Assembly: GCA_027486835.1 (NCBI GenBank)
Contig: JAIXOJ010000119.1
Span: forward strand, 1-46,228
DNA from: Chitinophagaceae bacterium
Lineage (GTDB): Bacteria > Bacteroidota > Bacteroidia > Chitinophagales > Chitinophagaceae
Length of the DNA stretch: 46,228 bases
Direction: 5' to 3'
Within the stretch, counting starts at the first letter, position 1, and each line of letters starts with the position of its first letter. This document shows, piece after piece, positions 17,091-25,791 of this stretch. Made by a program: the position numbers and the translations under genes. Under the pieces are notes generated by a model. That model had not been told where the DNA came from and did not search any database. It saw only the letters and a program-made list of their open reading frames with translations.

Positions 17091-17228
17091 ATTCTAAATA
17101 TCTACACTTAGGAAATAAACCATTCTGGGGTCTAGCCTCGAATGCACGAATTGCGATTATATCACCCATACTACCAATTGTGATTATAGCCGCATTCGCT
17201 CCAATGACACAAATAGATGTAGGTCTCG
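17091..17228 (-). pseudogene. Degenerate copy of a repeated element (copy 1)
   Basis: Read on the minus strand, this segment (GTGTCATTGGAGCGAATGCG, then CACAATTGGTAGTATGGGTG, TTTCCTAAGTGTAGAT) is clearly homologous to 25575-25710 on the plus strand. Here it lies in an open frame (17083-17271) reading ICVIGANAAIITIGSMGD; the other copy does not keep that frame. A 17-A tract (17246-17262) adjoins it. Together with its flanks it fills the gap 17025-17325. I cannot name the ancestor. Confidence 0.55.
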
Positions 17229-17325
17229 CATCTAGTATCCCCTTTAAAAAAAAAAAAAAAAATGACAACATTCTTACACTTTTTGAAACGCCCTGTACCT
17301 ACTTAGCCTCAGTAACCCGCTTTTA

Positions 17326-18672
17326 TTAAAATTCCTCGATGATTTTTGTAACCTCTGCTTGCTTAGCTTGAATTTCGTCGATGCTTTTGTCCACATAGGT
17401 CAGCTTAATACTTAACTGTTCTTGGTCCTTAGTAGCAGATTGAATATTCTTTTTAAACGTCTCCATTTCCGTTTTGATGCTACTAATTTTCTCTTTTCTC
17501 TTAGCGAGTTTTTCCACCATTTTATCCCTAAAATCAACCGTCCAAGCCGTTTGTAGTTTGTCTTCTATATCTAGTACGTCGTCTTCACAGGTTTTCAGAT
17601 AGGCTTGATGGTTAGTAATTCTACCTTCCATCCTGCTAATATATTCTTTTTTGGCCTGTATAATTTGCTCCAGCGTCTTTTTGTCTTGAAGCCTTTTTTC
17701 CAATTTATCCGTTAACACTTTCAAGAAAGCTTTCTGTTTTGCTTCCCATTCTTTTTGTTTTTGTTCCCGTTCTTGTTGTTTAATGGCTTGCATTTTTTTC
17801 CTTTCTTCCCATTCTTCCTTCTTTTTTTGGCTTTCGATCCTTTGCTGCTCCCAAGCTGCATCCATGGCTTCACTCACCAAATCTATTGTATCAAAAATTC
17901 GCTGTTTGTCCTCCCAAATCATCGATTCTTTATGGTCAATCACAAATTTTCTTACACCCCTAATTATTTCAGATTTTGCTTTCAAAGGCTTCTGTGCAAA
18001 ATCCGAAGGAATGATTAACAACCAATTCAAGGCTTCTTCAGTAAATCCAAATTGAACTAAATAAGTACCGACTTTGCTTTGCAGATCAATTAAAGGTTCA
18101 ATAGCTACATCGGGATGTGCAGTTTGTACAATGGCAATTAATTCCTCGGCAATCAATTGAGATTGTTTGGAATGTTCCGACCGTTTTTCCCTTATGGCTA
18201 CGAAATATTTATCCTCCTCTTCCTTGATTCTATTTTTTATTGCCGAAAAATTTTCCCAAGCATTGGCACGGCGTTGCTTGTTAGGCCAAGCGCCATTTTT
18301 AAAGCAATTATAAATTTCATCAATCGTTACTTTGAGTTGGCTTACGCTTTCCTTATTGGGAAGTTTGGCATAAAAACCATCTTCAATTGTTATTCTCAAA
18401 TTTTCAATCAACACTTCTGCTTCATCTGCCACCTCATTTTTAAGTGGTACCATACTTGCTTGCTTCAACCTTAATTTTTCTGCATGGCTTTCCAGTTCTG
18501 CCACTATCGCTTCTTTTTCATTAATTGAAGGAAAAACGGCCGCTCTTAGATAATCGGCAATTTCATTTTTCATCTGCCATAGAGTACCCCCATTTTGACT
18601 GGTTTCATTAAACTCCTCAACTTGATTACCAAACTTTTTGATTCTTTCCTGTAATTCTACAATATTTATCAT
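17326..18672 (-). CDS. Cytoplasmic coiled-coil protein of unknown function
   Basis: 448 aa, no signal peptide or membrane segment, very rich in Lys, Glu and Gln. Residues 1-175 and 270-448 are predicted long helices; the stretch EQQRIESQKKKEEWEERKKM and the following KQQEREQKQKEWEAKQKAF are continuous charged coiled coil. The segment FKNGAWPNKQRRANAWENF (about 125-143) weakly recalls DUF349 repeats, where a conserved Trp and a PxxKxxxxW pattern occur. A middle part (about 185-260) is less charged. It is monocistronic. I do not recognise a family with confidence; a structural or nucleic-acid-associated role is possible but not shown. Confidence 0.75.
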   Translation of the reverse strand: MINIVELQERIKKFGNQVEEFNETSQNGGTLWQMKNEIADYLRAAVFPSINEKEAIVAELESHAEKLRLKQASMVPLKNEVADEAEVLIENLRITIEDGFYAKLPNKESVSQLKVTIDEIYNCFKNGAWPNKQRRANAWENFSAIKNRIKEEEDKYFVAIREKRSEHSKQSQLIAEELIAIVQTAHPDVAIEPLIDLQSKVGTYLVQFGFTEEALNWLLIIPSDFAQKPLKAKSEIIRGVRKFVIDHKESMIWEDKQRIFDTIDLVSEAMDAAWEQQRIESQKKKEEWEERKKMQAIKQQEREQKQKEWEAKQKAFLKVLTDKLEKRLQDKKTLEQIIQAKKEYISRMEGRITNHQAYLKTCEDDVLDIEDKLQTAWTVDFRDKMVEKLAKRKEKISSIKTEMETFKKNIQSATKDQEQLSIKLTYVDKSIDEIQAKQAEVTKIIEEF

Positions 18673-18964
18673 TGCGTTAATTTGAAACTGTTACCAAATA
18701 AGAAAAGATTTCTAGTTATGGCAGTATCAAAAAATGTTTACGCCACCACTAACCCATAATATTTCAAACAAGGTTGTTAAAAATTATGGCACAGCAAATA
18801 TATCTGCCAATTTGATATTTACATCAAATGGTAAGTACAAAAAGAAAAAAATGCTCGTTTTTTTGGAGGATGGATACATACCTATTATTACTCGGAGGTA
18901 TTAATGCTAATCTAAGTCCGTTTTCTCCATCAAAAACAATGAAAATCCCTCTTGATTATCCAAG

Positions 18965-19007
18965 CACCAAAAAAGTCCGCACCTGCGACATACAGGTTGC
19001 GGACTTT
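18965..19007 (-). terminator. Terminator of the AGMO-like gene / tRNA-Cys transcript
   Basis: AAAGTCCGCA (18972-18981) pairs with TGCGGACTTT (18998-19007), with an inner CCTG/CAGG pair. On the minus strand the stem is followed by a T run, and it lies 37 nt after the tRNA 3' end. The gap 18673-19043 holds nothing else recognisable. Confidence 0.85.
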
Positions 19008-19043
19008 AAGTTTTGATTCATTTGAACTAAAGAAATCAAGAAG

Positions 19044-19115
19044 ACGCTGCGGGTGGAATCGAACCACCGTAGAAGGTTTTGCAGACCTCAACCTGTACCA
19101 CTCGGCCACGCAGCT
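19044..19115 (-). tRNA. tRNA-Cys (anticodon GCA)
   Basis: 72 nt cloverleaf read on the minus strand. D arm GCC/GGT around GAGTGGTACA; anticodon stem GAGGT/ACCTT with loop CTGCAAA, so anticodon GCA; four-base variable region; T arm GGTGG-TTCGATT-CCACC. Acceptor pairs 2-7 with 66-71 are perfect, but position 1 (A) faces G72. The discriminator is U73, as expected for tRNA-Cys. CCA is not encoded. Its first two bases overlap the stop codon of the upstream AGMO-like gene. Confidence 0.93.
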
Positions 19116-20340
19116 ATATTAAAGAATAACGGTAAAGCAACTGTAAGTATCGTTCCTGTAAGTATTTGTAACGTGCTGTTACAAGAAGTATAATTGCCCC
19201 ACCCACTAAAATGATTGGGTTTGATTGCAGTTGATAAATAGGAATCAAAAGCAACAAACAAATACGGGCGAATTCTATGGAGAATACCCACCTTTTTTGT
19301 TCCATTATGGCTCCGCAGTTAATCAGGGTAAGCAAAGTGAAAGTGGTGTATATAATGCTTATAAAAATCGGTATATTTTTCTCAAACAATAAGAATACAA
19401 AAAGGGAAATGAGCAAAAGTGATATCTGCCATAAGACATAAGTATTTAAAGGCCGCTCAAGGGTGGTGGATTTATTCTGCTTTACATTAAAAATTTGTTC
19501 CGCTTTTAATCTCAATGTGGGGCTTAAACTATCTGGCCTTCCGAATATTATTTTTAACTTCCCAATCATTGATTTTTCTTGCTTTGCTGCCAATAATATT
19601 TCTACTAAAAAGTGGAAATGTTGCCACAAAAAACTGTACGTGTCCAAAGGCTTCGTTAATCCGTAAGTAATTTCTGTTTCGTCTTCTTCTTTTTTGAAAG
19701 TACCAAACAGTTTGTCCCAGATGATAAATACATCCCCATAATTTTTATCCAGATACTGTTCATTGCTCGCATGGTGTACCCGATGGTGGGAAGGAGTTAC
19801 GATTAAGTATTCTAATATCCCTAGTTTACCAATAAGCTTGGTGTGTATAAAAAAAGGATACAGACCATGCACCAACAAAACACTCGTAATCATGGAAGCT
19901 GGAAAGCCAATAAATGGCAGCACACACCAAAAACATCCTCTGGCTAATGCTTGAAAACTGGTAATACGAGCAGAAACAGTATAGTTAAACTCTTCACTCT
20001 GGTGGTGAACTACGTGCAAAGCCCAGAGTAGATTTACTTCATGGCCCAAACGATGGTACCAATACCATACAAAATCAGTTGCAATTAACAATAGAAGCCA
20101 TAACAGCATGGTTGGCTTAATCTGAAACAACCCATAACGATGTTGGATATTACTATAGACATAAAAGAATAAGGCAGCCACAAATACATCCAAGAGTCGT
20201 TCTGCTATTCCGACACTTATGTTAGCAATCATGTTGTGAAGTTGGAATTCACCCAACCGTTTCTTCTTCGTTATATAATATTCTAGAGCGATAAACCCAA
20301 TGAATAAAGGGATTGAAAAAGCTACAATATTTAATTTCAT
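19114..20340 (-). CDS. Sterol desaturase / fatty acid hydroxylase superfamily protein, AGMO-like
   Basis: Integral membrane di-iron oxygenase of 408 aa. The eight-histidine pattern is complete: HRLGH (96-100), HVVHH (109-113), H166 in FFIHTKLIG and HHRVHH (185-190) followed by ASNEQYLDKNYGDVFIIWDKLFGTF. That last block and EVNLLWALHVVHHQSEEFNYT match alkylglycerol monooxygenase (TMEM195/AGMO), an ether-lipid-cleaving enzyme, better than plain sterol desaturases. Membrane helices lie near 5-22, 45-62, 76-94 and 135-160, and the extra C-terminal third (after about 300) has several more, as in AGMO. Ether-lipid substrate is an inference. The TAG stop overlaps the first bases of tRNA-Cys, so both are probably on one transcript. 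Confidence 0.88.
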   Translation of the reverse strand: MKLNIVAFSIPLFIGFIALEYYITKKKRLGEFQLHNMIANISVGIAERLLDVFVAALFFYVYSNIQHRYGLFQIKPTMLLWLLLLIATDFVWYWYHRLGHEVNLLWALHVVHHQSEEFNYTVSARITSFQALARGCFWCVLPFIGFPASMITSVLLVHGLYPFFIHTKLIGKLGILEYLIVTPSHHRVHHASNEQYLDKNYGDVFIIWDKLFGTFKKEEDETEITYGLTKPLDTYSFLWQHFHFLVEILLAAKQEKSMIGKLKIIFGRPDSLSPTLRLKAEQIFNVKQNKSTTLERPLNTYVLWQISLLLISLFVFLLFEKNIPIFISIIYTTFTLLTLINCGAIMEQKRWVFSIEFARICLLLLIPIYQLQSNPIILVGGAIILLVTARYKYLQERYLQLLYRYSLI

Positions 20341-20560
20341 GCAGAATACTTTGCCGTTTTAAGAATCAAAAAAGTATAAAGTTTAACCCAAGAAAATCAA
20401 AAAGTTTCCTTGCCTTTCCAAAGAAAATTTGAATTGCATTCTACCCACAATAATTCTTTAGTAAATTATTAATTTATAAAAAGCGACTGTAGCTTGAAAA
20501 GTGAAGCTGAAATTCTCAAATAGATGATGAAGCTGGTGTAGTCATTTAGCTTGACTGTGA

Positions 20561-21190
20561 TTAAGAAACCAATTGATTTCTCCAAACTGACAAATAACTA
20601 TATGTCTCAGACAAAGCAGTTACAGCTTCCATCAATTGCTGCTCAATTGTTTTGGAAAGTTGTTGTGCAGAAAACAAATTGAATTGGTAATCAACGTGGG
20701 TATAAACAATTTGCCGGTTAGGCGCTACTACATAAATAGCTGGCAGAATAGCTTCATCATTCTCAATGCCAGAAAGCCAATTGGACAAAGGATTACCTTC
20801 ATCGTACAGGCCAAATTGTTCTGCAATCAAATTATGTTCATCGAAAAAGAGGGTTAGGTTGTTGATTTGGCTAACGTTTTTGCGAAATGATCTGCTGGTT
20901 ACATTACTAACCACTACCAAATTGCCCCCTGCTTGTTGCACATTGGCTTGTAACTGCAACAATGGCTGGAAAGCTTGTTCGTTTATTTTACTTCCTTCAA
21001 TAAAAACCACAACAAGCGGTTGCTGTAAGTCTAAATAATGTTGCACAGAAACAAAAGCTTCTTTATTAAACTGGAAAACAGGAGCAATATCGCCTTTGAT
21101 TAAGGGAAAATATCCGTAATTGTAAATTTTAGTAGAAACTGTTTGTGCGGCTGAAAAGCCTAAGTGAGCGGGGATTGATGGCGTTAACAT
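20561..21190 (-). CDS. Redoxin-like (AhpC/TSA fold) protein without cysteines
   Basis: 209 aa. The order of elements follows a thioredoxin-fold peroxiredoxin: GDIAPVFQFNKEAFVSV, the strand PLVVVFIEG, a helix, GGNLVVVSNV, LTLFFDEHNLIAEQFGLYDEGNPLSNW, and LPAIYVVAPNRQIVYTHVDYQFNL, which corresponds to the cis-Pro and dimer segment of AhpC/TSA proteins. Where peroxiredoxins carry the peroxidatic Cys (FxxxxxTPxC) this protein reads FIEGSKINEQAF, and no cysteine occurs anywhere in it. It is therefore probably not a peroxidase; a binding or structural role is possible. It has no signal peptide. Confidence 0.75.
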   Translation of the reverse strand: MLTPSIPAHLGFSAAQTVSTKIYNYGYFPLIKGDIAPVFQFNKEAFVSVQHYLDLQQPLVVVFIEGSKINEQAFQPLLQLQANVQQAGGNLVVVSNVTSRSFRKNVSQINNLTLFFDEHNLIAEQFGLYDEGNPLSNWLSGIENDEAILPAIYVVAPNRQIVYTHVDYQFNLFSAQQLSKTIEQQLMEAVTALSETYSYLSVWRNQLVS

Positions 21191-21760
21191 GATAGCTATA
21201 ATAAATTGATGGATGAAAATTTAAGAACGAATTAATAATGTTTTAAGAGGTAACAACACCCACAAATTTTACAGCTATAAACATGAATCATAAACGAATA
21301 ACTTTAAGAAAACCCTTTTGAATAATTGCAAACATAAGGGAACTTTATTTCCCTATAAAAACAATGGGCTAAATAATTTTTTCTTTTTCCCAAATTGAAT
21401 GGCAACTTTCATAATTTATTAATTAAACCGAGAGAAGTACTTTGTTTTTCAAATTAAAGAAGTAAAAAGTAGTAATCCCCTTTCAATTGCAACACCAATG
21501 AGTCATTCTAGTGTTTTTTTCTTGGTTAGAATATCATGCAAGACTGTGTAATTCACAATCAATTGTATAATTAATACATTGTCCTTTCAATAGACTAGGT
21601 CAATAGATTCATCATAAAAAAAGTTGCCAACACCGTAGCTGCAAATTCATTTAGCAGTAAATTCTTGGTAACTTTTTGTTGTTTAGTTTGCAGTCATAGA
21701 ATGTGAACCGTTTTTGTTTTGATGTTGGGCATTTGCCAACACTTACCTTCGCCGCTACTT
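21191..21760. other. Intergenic region of about 570 bp upstream of rimO
   Basis: Divergent gap between the redoxin-like gene and rimO, AT-rich. A short inverted repeat GTTGGGCATTTGCCAAC (21724-21740) lies just before the rimO start. No gene or RNA could be recognised. Confidence 0.5.
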
Positions 21761-23077
21761 ATGAAAGTAAAATCACTTAAAAAGGATAAGGTAAATATCA
21801 TTACCCTGGGCTGCAGTAAAAACTTGGTGGATAGCGAAGTGCTTAGTGGTCAATTGGCTGCCAATGATATACATGTAGTACATGAAAATAAAAAACTCGA
21901 TCATAACATAGTGGTGGTGAACACTTGTGGTTTTATAGATAAAGCCAAAGAGGAAAGCATTAATACCATTTTGGATCAATTGGAACTTAAAAAGCGAGGC
22001 AAACTAGACAAAGTATATGTAACAGGTTGCTTGAGTGAACGGTATCGTAATGACCTAGAGGGCGAAATGCCCGAAGTAGATGCATGGTTTGGTACTATGG
22101 AACTACCCTTGATTTTGAAACAATTTGAGGCAGATTATAAAACCGAATTGGTGGGCGAGCGCCTTTTGAGTACGCCCACTCATTATGCCTATTTAAAAAT
22201 TAGCGAAGGCTGTAACCGTACCTGTTCTTTTTGCGCTATCCCTTTAATGCGTGGTCAGCATGTGAGCAAACCTATTGAGCAATTAGTGGCAGAGGCCGAA
22301 GGATTAGTGAAAAAGGGGGTAAAAGAAATCATGCTCATTGCACAAGAACTCACTTATTATGGTCTAGACATTTACAAAAAAAGAGAATTGCCGAGGCTAT
22401 TACATGCACTGGCTGATGTGAAAGGGCTAGAATGGATTCGCTTACATTATGCTTATCCTTCAAAGTTTCCACTAGAAGTGCTGGATGTAATGCGAGAACG
22501 CAACAATATTTGCAAATACATCGACATGCCGCTTCAACATGCCAGCAACAACATGCTAAAAGCTATGAAGCGTCAAATAACCCGTGAAGAAATGGGCGAA
22601 TTGATAACCGAAATGAGAAATCGCGTACCGGGTATTTGCATTAGAACCACTTTAATTGCTGGATTTCCTGGAGAAACCGAGGACGATGTGCAAGAACTCA
22701 AAGATTTTTTGGTAGAACACCAATTTGATCGAGTGGGCATTTTCACCTATAGCCACGAAGAAAATACATCGGCGCATGAACTAGAAGATACACTTAGCCA
22801 AGAAGAAAAGGAAGAACGGGCGCAATCAATAATGGAAGTTCAGCAAGAAATTAGCTTGACTAAAAATGAACAAAAAATTGGCTTAACCCTGAAAGTATTA
22901 ATTGATAAAAAAGAAGCAGGCCGTTACCTTGGTAGAACAGAATTTGACAGTGTGGAAGTGGACAATGAGGTGATTATTAACACCAAAAAGAAATTAACCA
23001 TTGGTGATTTTGTAATGGTAAAAATTACCAAAGCCTTTGACTACGATTTGGAAGGAGATGTGGTAGAAATATTGTAA
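21761..23077 (+). CDS. rimO: Ribosomal protein S12 methylthiotransferase
   Basis: Radical SAM enzyme that methylthiolates an aspartate of ribosomal protein S12. 438 aa from ATG 21761, where the typical KxLKKDKVNIITLGCSKN start begins; frames from 21719 add only 14 unlikely residues. UPF0004 domain cysteines C18 (GCSKN), C56 (NTCGFIDKAKEESINT) and C90 (TGCLSERY) bind one 4Fe-4S cluster. The radical SAM motif is C151-x3-C155-x2-C158 in EGCNRTCSFCAIPLMRG. GFPGETEDD and HEENTSAHELEDT are RimO signatures that separate it from MiaB. A TRAM domain (about 375-438) closes the protein. Monocistronic with a very strong terminator. Confidence 0.97.
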   Translation: MKVKSLKKDKVNIITLGCSKNLVDSEVLSGQLAANDIHVVHENKKLDHNIVVVNTCGFIDKAKEESINTILDQLELKKRGKLDKVYVTGCLSERYRNDLEGEMPEVDAWFGTMELPLILKQFEADYKTELVGERLLSTPTHYAYLKISEGCNRTCSFCAIPLMRGQHVSKPIEQLVAEAEGLVKKGVKEIMLIAQELTYYGLDIYKKRELPRLLHALADVKGLEWIRLHYAYPSKFPLEVLDVMRERNNICKYIDMPLQHASNNMLKAMKRQITREEMGELITEMRNRVPGICIRTTLIAGFPGETEDDVQELKDFLVEHQFDRVGIFTYSHEENTSAHELEDTLSQEEKEERAQSIMEVQQEISLTKNEQKIGLTLKVLIDKKEAGRYLGRTEFDSVEVDNEVIINTKKKLTIGDFVMVKITKAFDYDLEGDVVEIL

Positions 23078-23091
23078 TCAATTTCCTTAAC

Positions 23092-23138
23092 AGCCCCCAT
23101 CGTTTTTGTAACTAAAACAAAAACGATGGGGGCTTTTT
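23092..23138 (+). terminator. Rho-independent terminator of rimO
   Basis: An 18-bp perfect stem: AGCCCCCATCGTTTTTGT (23092-23109) with its complement (23117-23134), loop of 7, then a T run. Confidence 0.95.
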
Positions 23139-23322
23139 CGTGCCTAAACAATTCTTTAAAACGGGTACACATGCAAGACAACTTTTTTGTTCACCCTCAT
23201 TTTTTCAAAACAATGAATACGGTTAATGAAATTGGTAAACCGAAAATAACCAGCATTTCTTAAGCGATTGTCTTTGTAGAATTTGAAAAAAAGTAGCCAA
23301 TAAATAGTGCGCATAATTTTCT

Positions 23323-23530
23323 GCGCATAATTTAAATTATGCGTAAATTTTTATGCAGCCTTGCGAATATTTTTCTGCGCATAATTTAAATTATTCGCAA
23401 AATTTTATTCAGACTTGCGAATATTTTTCAGCGAATATTTTAAATTATTCGCAAAATTTTATTCAGACTTGCGAATATTTTCTGACGAATATTTAAAATT
23501 ATTCGCAAAAAATTATTCGCAAAATTTCTA
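23323..23530. repeat. 54-bp tandem array of palindromic units
   Basis: Three full copies start at 23323, 23377 and 23431, with a shorter, diverged fourth from about 23484. Each unit begins with a near-perfect palindrome (CGCATAATTTAAATTATGCG in the first; GCGAATA...TATTCGC forms in later ones) and ends with an AGACTTGCGAATATTTT spacer. Frames contain stops, so it does not code. It occupies most of the gap 23139-23718 upstream of bshC; the rest shows nothing recognisable. Confidence 0.85.
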
Positions 23531-23718
23531 CGCTAAATAAATGGGGTAAACAGCTTTACATATTTTGCACAAAAAGGAAAATAAGCGTACTGCTTAAATA
23601 ACAAATGTTAATCGAAATTCTACCTTTATTACAAAAAAATGGAGACTACTTTACTTATTTTGCATCTAGTAACTAGAAAGCACTCATAGCCTTTAATTTA
23701 GCCAACTTATTAAATTGA

Positions 23719-25383
23719 ATGGATATGAACAGTATGGTTGCAGCAGCTCCCCCAGCGGATGTTCAAACGAAAGCGACGCATTTATCTTATGCCGAAACAG
23801 GTTTTTTTAGCAAACTCGTACTAGATTATCTCTCGGGCAACCAACAACTCTCTCCATTTTATGAACATCCCCCTACCCTAGCGGGTATTGTCAATTCCAT
23901 CGATGCAAGGAAACAATATGCTACCAACAGGGAATTATTGGTAAAAGTACTCTCAGAACAATATGCTAATATGCCCCTAAATTCTCGGCAGGAAACCGCT
24001 ATACAATCATTACTCAACGAAAACTGTTTTACCGTTACCACCGCCCATCAACCCAATTTATTTACTGGCCCACTTTATTTTTTGTATAAAATTCTGCACA
24101 CCATTGCCCTTGCAGAACAATTGCAACAAGAAATGCCCGCCTATACTTTTGTTCCTATCTATTACATGGGAAGTGAAGATGCAGACCTCGATGAATTAGG
24201 GCATTGCTATATTAACGAGGAAAAAATTGCATGGCTAACAAACCAAACAGGAGCGGTTGGTCGTATGATTGTAGATGAAAAATTAGTTGGTCTAATTGAT
24301 CAAATTCATCACAAAATTGGAATTTCCCCTAAAGGAAATCATCTAAAAAATTTGCTGACGCAATGCTATACCATTGGTAAAACCATACAGCAGGCAACTT
24401 TAGAATTGGTTAATACTCTTTTTGCAAAATATGGTTTGCTCGTAGTGGTACCCGACAATGCATTGTTGAAATCAACCTTTATCCCTATTATTACGAAAGA
24501 ATTGACAGAACAATTTTCCTATCAAGCAGTGGCTAGCACAACGGAGGAATTGGGTAAATTCTATTCCGTACAAGCCAGCGGGCGAACCTTAAACCTTTTT
24601 TACCTGATCAATGACCAACGGTTGCGGATTGAGCTGATTGCTTCACCAGATGGTGTAAAAACCAATCACCGCTATCAAGTAAAAGAATTAGAACTCGATT
24701 GGGATTTAGCAGAAATTTTACAAGAATTACAGGATTATCCTGATCGATTTAGCGCAAATGTGATTTTAAGGGGCGTGTTTCAAGAACATATTTTACCCAA
24801 TATAGCCTTTATTGGCGGAGGTGGCGAACTAGCTTACTGGCTGGAATTGAAGCAAGTATTTAAAACTGCTGGGGTACCCTATCCCGTACTGCTTTTGCGT
24901 AATTCATTTTTATTGATGAATGCCAAACAGGCAAAAACAATGAAAAAAATGTTTTTCAGTGTGCTAGATTTTTTTAAATCAGAACTAACATTGATTCAAC
25001 AGTATGTACGCCAACATTCTGATAAAAAATTACATCTTACAGAGGAGAAACAACAAATAGAAACAGCCTACGACCAAATAAACCAAGCTGTAGAAGCAAT
25101 AGACCCTACCCTTGCTGCACATGCCAATGCTTTGAGATTAAAAACGATACAGTACCTATTGGAGTTGGAAAAAAAGATGCTCCGAGCAGAAAAAAGAAAA
25201 TTTGCTACCCAACAACAACAAATCATCCGTTTGAAACAGCAGCTTTTCCCTTCGAATAATTTACAAGAACGTATTACCAATTTCGCCCCTTTTTATGCAG
25301 CAGAAGGTGAAGCCTGGATTGATAAATTATACCTCCATTCCAAAGGATTGGATCAGACATTTACCATAATAACCAGTTCCTAG
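23719..25383 (+). CDS. bshC: Bacillithiol biosynthesis cysteine-adding enzyme
   Basis: Adds cysteine to glucosamine-malate in the last step of bacillithiol synthesis. 554 aa, normal for BshC. The diagnostic nucleotide-binding segments are visible: TTAHQPNLFTGPLYFLYKIL (107-126), FVPIYYMGSEDADLDELGH (144-162), ILPNIAFIGGGGELAYWLELK, and PYPVLLLRNSFLLMN. The C-terminal third (about 400-530) is a long coiled coil with FFKSELTLIQQYVRQH and LLELEKKMLRAEKRKF. ATG 23719 is taken; a second ATG six bases later is equally possible. No bshA or bshB is in the window. The gene follows the 54-bp palindromic array. Confidence 0.95.
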   Translation: MDMNSMVAAAPPADVQTKATHLSYAETGFFSKLVLDYLSGNQQLSPFYEHPPTLAGIVNSIDARKQYATNRELLVKVLSEQYANMPLNSRQETAIQSLLNENCFTVTTAHQPNLFTGPLYFLYKILHTIALAEQLQQEMPAYTFVPIYYMGSEDADLDELGHCYINEEKIAWLTNQTGAVGRMIVDEKLVGLIDQIHHKIGISPKGNHLKNLLTQCYTIGKTIQQATLELVNTLFAKYGLLVVVPDNALLKSTFIPIITKELTEQFSYQAVASTTEELGKFYSVQASGRTLNLFYLINDQRLRIELIASPDGVKTNHRYQVKELELDWDLAEILQELQDYPDRFSANVILRGVFQEHILPNIAFIGGGGELAYWLELKQVFKTAGVPYPVLLLRNSFLLMNAKQAKTMKKMFFSVLDFFKSELTLIQQYVRQHSDKKLHLTEEKQQIETAYDQINQAVEAIDPTLAAHANALRLKTIQYLLELEKKMLRAEKRKFATQQQQIIRLKQQLFPSNNLQERITNFAPFYAAEGEAWIDKLYLHSKGLDQTFTIITSS

Positions 25384-25723
25384 GAATTAATCTCGACAAT
25401 ATTATTACCCATTTTACTTGAAGCTAGACAACCAAATCCAATGGTAATCTGATTGAGAGAGATTGCATTTATTCCTTAAAATCTGCTTTAGGTACTAGCG
25501 TTTAAAAAGTATAGGCAAGTTGTCCTCTTTTAAAGAGTGCCCGAAAGCAATACTAATATAAGAGTCGTACAACTGTTCGTGTCATTGGAGCGAATGCGAC
25601 TATAAACACAATCGGTAATGTTGGTGATACTTTTAGTCGCAATTCTTGAATTCGTGGCAATACTTCCCTATGGCTGATTTCCTAAGTGGAGATTTTTAGA
25701 ATTAGTTTCTAAACTTTTCGAGC
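25384..25723. other. Gap between bshC and lon holding a degenerate repeat copy
   Basis: No gene is visible. 25575-25710 is the second copy of the element at 17091-17228 (separate entry). Confidence 0.55.
25575..25710 (+). pseudogene. Degenerate copy of a repeated element (copy 2)
   Basis: GTGTCATTGGAGCGAATGCG matches the minus strand of 17091-17228 exactly over 20 bases, and similarity continues through CACAATCGGTAATG, GTCGCAATTCTTGAATTCG and TTTCCTAAGTGGAGAT. The open frame of copy 1 is interrupted here. It ends just before an 11-A tract belonging to the lon terminator; copy 1 also neighbours a poly-A tract. Confidence 0.6.
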
Positions 25724-25768
25724 AAAAAAAAAAACGGTTATTTCCTTACCGAAGAAAGGAAATAACCG
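25724..25768 (-). terminator. Rho-independent terminator of lon
   Basis: CGGTTATTTCCTT (25735-25747) pairs with AAGGAAATAACCG (25756-25768). On the minus strand the stem is followed by 11 T. It ends 24 nt after the lon stop codon. Confidence 0.95.
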
Positions 25769-25791
25769 CTATTTCAAGTTAATGTTACTTA

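Noticed and set aside
17083-17271. 62-codon minus-strand frame with poly-Phe start
   Set aside because: The start lies in a 17-A tract and the rest is a degenerate repeat with a second copy at 25575 that has lost the frame.
21719-21760. Earlier start for rimO
   Set aside because: The 14 added residues precede the conserved KVKSLKKDKVN start and contain part of an inverted repeat.
23323-23530. Possible CRISPR array
   Set aside because: Units are directly adjacent palindromes with no unique spacers, and no cas gene is near.
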